From Streptomyces violaceusniger Tu 4113 (GTDB lineage Bacteria; Actinomycetota; Actinomycetes; Streptomycetales; Streptomycetaceae), in contig NC_015957.1 in assembly GCF_000147815.2 (NCBI RefSeq), forward strand, positions 62,001-126,000: 64,000 nt of DNA. The letters are read 5' to 3'. The translations under genes and the position numbers were made by a program. Numbering within the stretch: position 1 is the stretch's first letter; each line of letters starts with the position of its first letter. Below the pieces are notes generated by a model. The model saw nothing but the letters and a program-made list of their open reading frames with translations, ran no database searches and had not been told where the DNA came from. Shown here piece by piece: positions 61,668 through 64,000 of the stretch.

Positions 61668-62423
61668 GTGAACGAAGCACTGCGCCGCGCCATGCTTCAA
61701 ACCCGTATGACAGACCGCCAGTTGGCGGAAAAGTGCGGCGTGGACGTCAAGACTGTCGGCCGATGGATCACCGAGACGGCACGGATCCCCCGTGCCCGCC
61801 ATAGGTGGGCCGTCTGTGAGGCACTCGGAGAGGAGGAGGCGGTGTTATGGCCAGCGGCCGCAAGGAAGGCGATCAAGGTCGGTCCGGACCGTGAGGTCGT
61901 TTCGGTCTATCCGTACCGGTCCGGCTGTCCGGCTTCCCTGTGGCGGTCTTTGATCACCAAAGCCGAGCGTGAGCTGACGTTCGCCGGTTACACCAATTAC
62001 TTCCTGTGGCTCGAACAGGCCCGATTCGGCACCGCGTTGCGGCGCAAGGCAGCGCAGGGGTGCCGAGTCCGCTTCGTGCTCGGCGACCCGGACAGCGACC
62101 TCACACGGTCCCGCGAGCAAGACGAAGCTGTCGCGCTCACGCTGTCGACGCGTATCCGCGTGACGCTGGCCGAGTTGCAGAAGATCAGGAGCCAGCCGGG
62201 CGTTGACGCGAGGTTCAGCGACGGACATGCGTACCTGTCGGTGTTCCGCTTCGATGACGACATGATCGTTACGCCCTTGCTGACGCATAGCGTTGGGCAC
62301 GATGCGCCTACGCTGCATCTGCGTCGTCACCAGGACGACGGCATTTTTGATCGCTTCGCTTCGCACGTTGAGGAACTGTGGAAACGGGGCACTCCGGTAT
62401 GGGAAGAGAAGGGCAATGGGTAG
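61668..62423 (+). CDS. HTH (XRE) regulator with C-terminal PLD-like domain (DUF5919 type)
   Basis: This 251-residue protein has an N-terminal HTH (about 1-60: LQTRMTDRQLAEKCGVDVKTVGRWITETARIP). The C-terminal domain resembles phospholipase-D-like folds: KAERELTFAGYTNYFLWLEQARFGTALRRKAAQGCRVRFVLGDPDSDLT, then FSDGHAYLSVFRFDDDMIVTPL. The HxK motif of active PLDs is not evident, so it may sense rather than cut a nucleotide or phosphoester. GTG 61668 follows GGGGG. Codon 60 is TTA (61845-61847). Its last 8 bases overlap the NUDIX gene. Confidence 0.75.
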   Translation: MNEALRRAMLQTRMTDRQLAEKCGVDVKTVGRWITETARIPRARHRWAVCEALGEEEAVLWPAAARKAIKVGPDREVVSVYPYRSGCPASLWRSLITKAERELTFAGYTNYFLWLEQARFGTALRRKAAQGCRVRFVLGDPDSDLTRSREQDEAVALTLSTRIRVTLAELQKIRSQPGVDARFSDGHAYLSVFRFDDDMIVTPLLTHSVGHDAPTLHLRRHQDDGIFDRFASHVEELWKRGTPVWEEKGNG

Positions 62424-62883
62424 GCGCGATTACGAGGACGACCCGAACGCCCCAGCCGCGAACAGCTTGGTTCCGGCTGCTTCTGTCGTCGTCGCCGACG
62501 ACTCGGGGCGCATTCTCCTTCAGCGTCGACGCGACAACGACATGTGGGCGCTTCCCGGTGGTGCCATGCACATTGGCGAGTCATTGCCGGACTGCGCGAT
62601 TCGGGAGACGAGCGAAGAGACTGGTATCAATGTCGAGATCATCGGCATCGTCGGGACCTACACCAACCCCCGTCACGTCTTCGCCTACGACGATGGCGAG
62701 GTACGGCAAGAGTTCTCCGTCTGCTTCCTGGCTCGTCCTGTGGCAGGGCAACTCGCGGCGTCCGAGGAATCCACCGATGTCCGCTGGTTCGAGCCCGCAG
62801 AGGTTGATGCCCTCCCCATGGTCGCCAGCATCCGGAAACGAGTGAACGACTGGCGCGACGGCAACATGCCCGCAGCCCGGTAG
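62416..62883 (+). CDS. NUDIX hydrolase
   Basis: This 155-residue protein has the Nudix box GGAMHIGESLPDCAIRETSEETGI, matching Gx5Ex7REUxEExGU except Thr at the first U position. The fold segments VPAASVVVADDSGRILLQRRRDNDMWALPGG and EFSVCFLARPVAG are typical. Nudix enzymes hydrolyse nucleoside diphosphates linked to another group; the substrate is unknown. ATG 62416 overlaps the HTH gene's end, so the two are coupled. A Nudix protein next to an HTH regulator recalls the Pif immunity factor of the integrative plasmid pSAM2, which is a comparison only. Confidence 0.85.
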   Translation: MGRRDYEDDPNAPAANSLVPAASVVVADDSGRILLQRRRDNDMWALPGGAMHIGESLPDCAIRETSEETGINVEIIGIVGTYTNPRHVFAYDDGEVRQEFSVCFLARPVAGQLAASEESTDVRWFEPAEVDALPMVASIRKRVNDWRDGNMPAAR

Positions 62884-62903
62884 TCGGCACGCGCGGACAC
62901 GTT

Positions 62904-62930
62904 GACCCCCGTTGCTTCCTGGCGGGGGTC
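62904..62930. terminator. Hairpin after the NUDIX gene
   Basis: GACCCCCG (62904-62911) and CGGGGGTC (62923-62930) form an 8-bp stem with an 11-base loop, 20 bp after the NUDIX stop codon. The DNA from 62940 to 63081 holds no recognised gene. Confidence 0.75.
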
Positions 62931-63081
62931 GTTGCTGTATGAGCCTTAGGGTCTGTCCTGTGGATCTTGGCCGCCCAGGGCGTGTAACGAAAACGGACCT
63001 TGGGTCGGCTTGGCATCTAAGGCGAGCGCCCGCCTCGCAAATCGGCAGCGGTCGGTGAGCAGGTGCGGGTAGTGGTCGGGC

Positions 63082-63546
63082 ATGACAGGAGAGCTTTGGA
63101 CCCCCGTGATTTCGATGGTCGGTGTGGCTGTGGGAGGTGCGTTGACGTATCTGACCCAACGCGCGACGCAGCGGGGAGCCGATCGGGCTGAGGAACATAG
63201 ACGGGCTGCGGCGCTGGCGGAGGAGCGGCGTGCCGAGCAGATCAGGACTGTGCTGGAGTTCATCCGGTTTGCGCTGGAGGCTGAGGGTGTGGCTCATGCC
63301 CGGCCGCCCGCATGGGAGGTCGGTGACGAGTGGTACCGGACAGCCAGGCCGGCGATAGACGGCCTGCGCATAGCCGAGAATGGTGTCCACCTGCTGTGCG
63401 CCCCTGGCCTTCACACGCCGACGACCGCCTACGCCCGTGCCCTTAACCAGGCAGTCTGGCAGGAGCACGGCGAAGCGAGTCTGGCCGAGCGCCTGGAACC
63501 GGTCAAGGTGAAGTTCCTAGCCGTCGCGCGCCGCAGTCTGACCTGA
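63082..63546 (+). CDS. Small membrane-anchored coiled-coil protein, unknown
   Basis: This 154-residue protein begins with one hydrophobic segment (LWTPVISMVGVAVGGALTYLTQRATQRG), then a charged helix likely to form a coiled coil (ADRAEEHRRAAALAEERRAEQIRTVLEFIRFALEAEG). The remaining 75 residues look like a small helical domain. The N-in/C-in topology resembles many short Streptomyces proteins of unknown function. ATG 63082. It stands alone between the NUDIX terminator and the next gene. Confidence 0.6.
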   Translation: MTGELWTPVISMVGVAVGGALTYLTQRATQRGADRAEEHRRAAALAEERRAEQIRTVLEFIRFALEAEGVAHARPPAWEVGDEWYRTARPAIDGLRIAENGVHLLCAPGLHTPTTAYARALNQAVWQEHGEASLAERLEPVKVKFLAVARRSLT

Positions 63547-63704
63547 CGGCCATGGGCGGGCCTGCCTGGTGAGCGCCACTTCGGCGACGCGTTCGTCGTC
63601 GGGGCGGCGCTGCCGCTTGAGCAGACCGTGGCCCTTGACGGGGGCCGTGACGTCGGAATGGGGGATGGCATTGTCAGCCCGATCTACCATTCGTCGCCGT
63701 TTCA

Positions 63705-64000
63705 ATGAATTTTGTGTCGCATAAGGCGGTGGCTGCAGACCCGACGGCCGCCGCACAGACCGCGTCCAACGCGTGCACGGGAAAGTCGAAGAAGCACGTC
63801 GTCAAGACGTACTACCGGGGCCCTGCCACGGTAGTGCTGCGTTGCGGCACGAGGAATTGGGGATACCGTCATCTGGTGGCTCATGGGCGGTGGAGTGCCA
63901 ACTTCAGCAAAAAGATCAAGAACGCGATCTGGAGTGGCGACGTCGTGATCGACGTACCGGGTCAGCGTGTCTACGAGCGGCGAGTGATCCAGTGTCCGCC
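63705..64000 (+). CDS. Hypothetical protein, 3' part outside window
   Basis: An open frame starts at ATG 63705 (or GTG 63714) and continues off the right edge. The visible residues include DPTAAAQTASNACTGKSKKHVVKTYYRGPATVVLRCGTRNWGYRHLVAHGRWSANF. It is basic with Cys in SNACTGK, LRCGT and IQCP. The local base composition is lower in G/C than the core genes, suggesting acquired DNA. I do not recognise the family; an exported small enzyme or toxin domain cannot be excluded. Confidence 0.45.
   Translation, partial: MNFVSHKAVAADPTAAAQTASNACTGKSKKHVVKTYYRGPATVVLRCGTRNWGYRHLVAHGRWSANFSKKIKNAIWSGDVVIDVPGQRVYERRVIQCP

Noticed and set aside
62940..63081. Possible insertion-sequence end
   Set aside because: The sequence has the style of degraded transposon ends seen in Streptomyces, but no matching inverted repeat or transposase frame could be shown.
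63517..63756. Minus-strand frame that looked like a transposase fragment
   Set aside because: No recognised catalytic motif; it overlaps two better candidates on the plus strand.

Overview
The window is chromosomal DNA from a high-GC actinomycete, almost certainly a Streptomyces. The signs are strong third-position G/C, GTG and TTG starts, rare TTA codons, a conservon (cvn) cluster with a CYP157-like P450, a SARP/NB-ARC regulator, mycothiol-linked and Bpa/proteasome genes, and a PHO box before a PhoX-type phosphatase. No rRNA or tRNA gene, CRISPR array or intact transposase was seen. Most of the window reads as conserved chromosomal core, with two accessory-looking stretches (27.2-33.6 kb and 60.4-64 kb).

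Layout. 0-6.5 kb: bpa, two membrane Ser/Thr kinases on opposite strands, an aminoglycoside phosphotransferase-like protein and a LuxR-type response regulator. 6.8-10.4 kb: a 2-oxoacid dehydrogenase operon (E1 alpha, E1 beta, E2) behind a 20-bp near-palindrome. 10.7-15.7 kb: a GntR regulator coupled to an MFS transporter, a mycothiol-dependent isomerase-like protein and a thioredoxin-NHL protein. 15.8-22.2 kb: an HTH membrane protein, a Tat/lipoprotein NlpC/P60-like peptidase, a DUF4232 lipoprotein, a SARP/NB-ARC regulator and an M18 aminopeptidase. 22.3-27.2 kb: a secreted TNT-domain protein with a small possible immunity partner, a 608-aa acyl-CoA dehydrogenase, an SseB-like protein and pirin. 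27.2-33.6 kb: a cell-surface island with an LAXTG-anchored SdrD-like protein, a membrane-anchored exported protein, a beta-helix lipoprotein and a Tat-exported DyP peroxidase. 33.6-41.2 kb: a PAS-GAF-PP2C-HATPase phosphatase, aspS, an intradiol dioxygenase-like protein, a truncated receiver protein and metG. 41.4-52.8 kb: a VWA protein with a huge disordered segment, phoX, a stand-alone LigD polymerase domain, a LysR-type regulator, an EEP-family protein, an alginate-lyase-like protein, an ATP-dependent DNA ligase and a small DUF7144 membrane protein. 53-60.4 kb: a sensor-type PP2C phosphatase followed by cvnA-B-C-D and a P450. 60.4-64 kb: a divergent regulatory module (three ATGA-coupled small genes facing an HTH/PLD-like regulator plus NUDIX hydrolase) and two unknown genes.

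The most unusual signals are these. (1) Three neighbouring surface-island genes each carry a rare TTA (bldA) codon within their first 15 codons, and both arms of the 61-kb divergent module also carry TTA codons. (2) At about ten loci, short tandem repeats of 12-47 bp begin in or at the stop codon of a gene and run into the intergenic DNA, as if 3' ends were being copied. (3) A leader region at 29.98-30.08 kb has a perfect potential H-type pseudoknot followed by a hairpin-T4 terminator. (4) A secreted TNT toxin-like gene sits next to a small acidic cytoplasmic gene. (5) The conservon P450 lacks the ExxR arginine. Assignments rest on recognising motifs and family layouts by eye; no database search was run.
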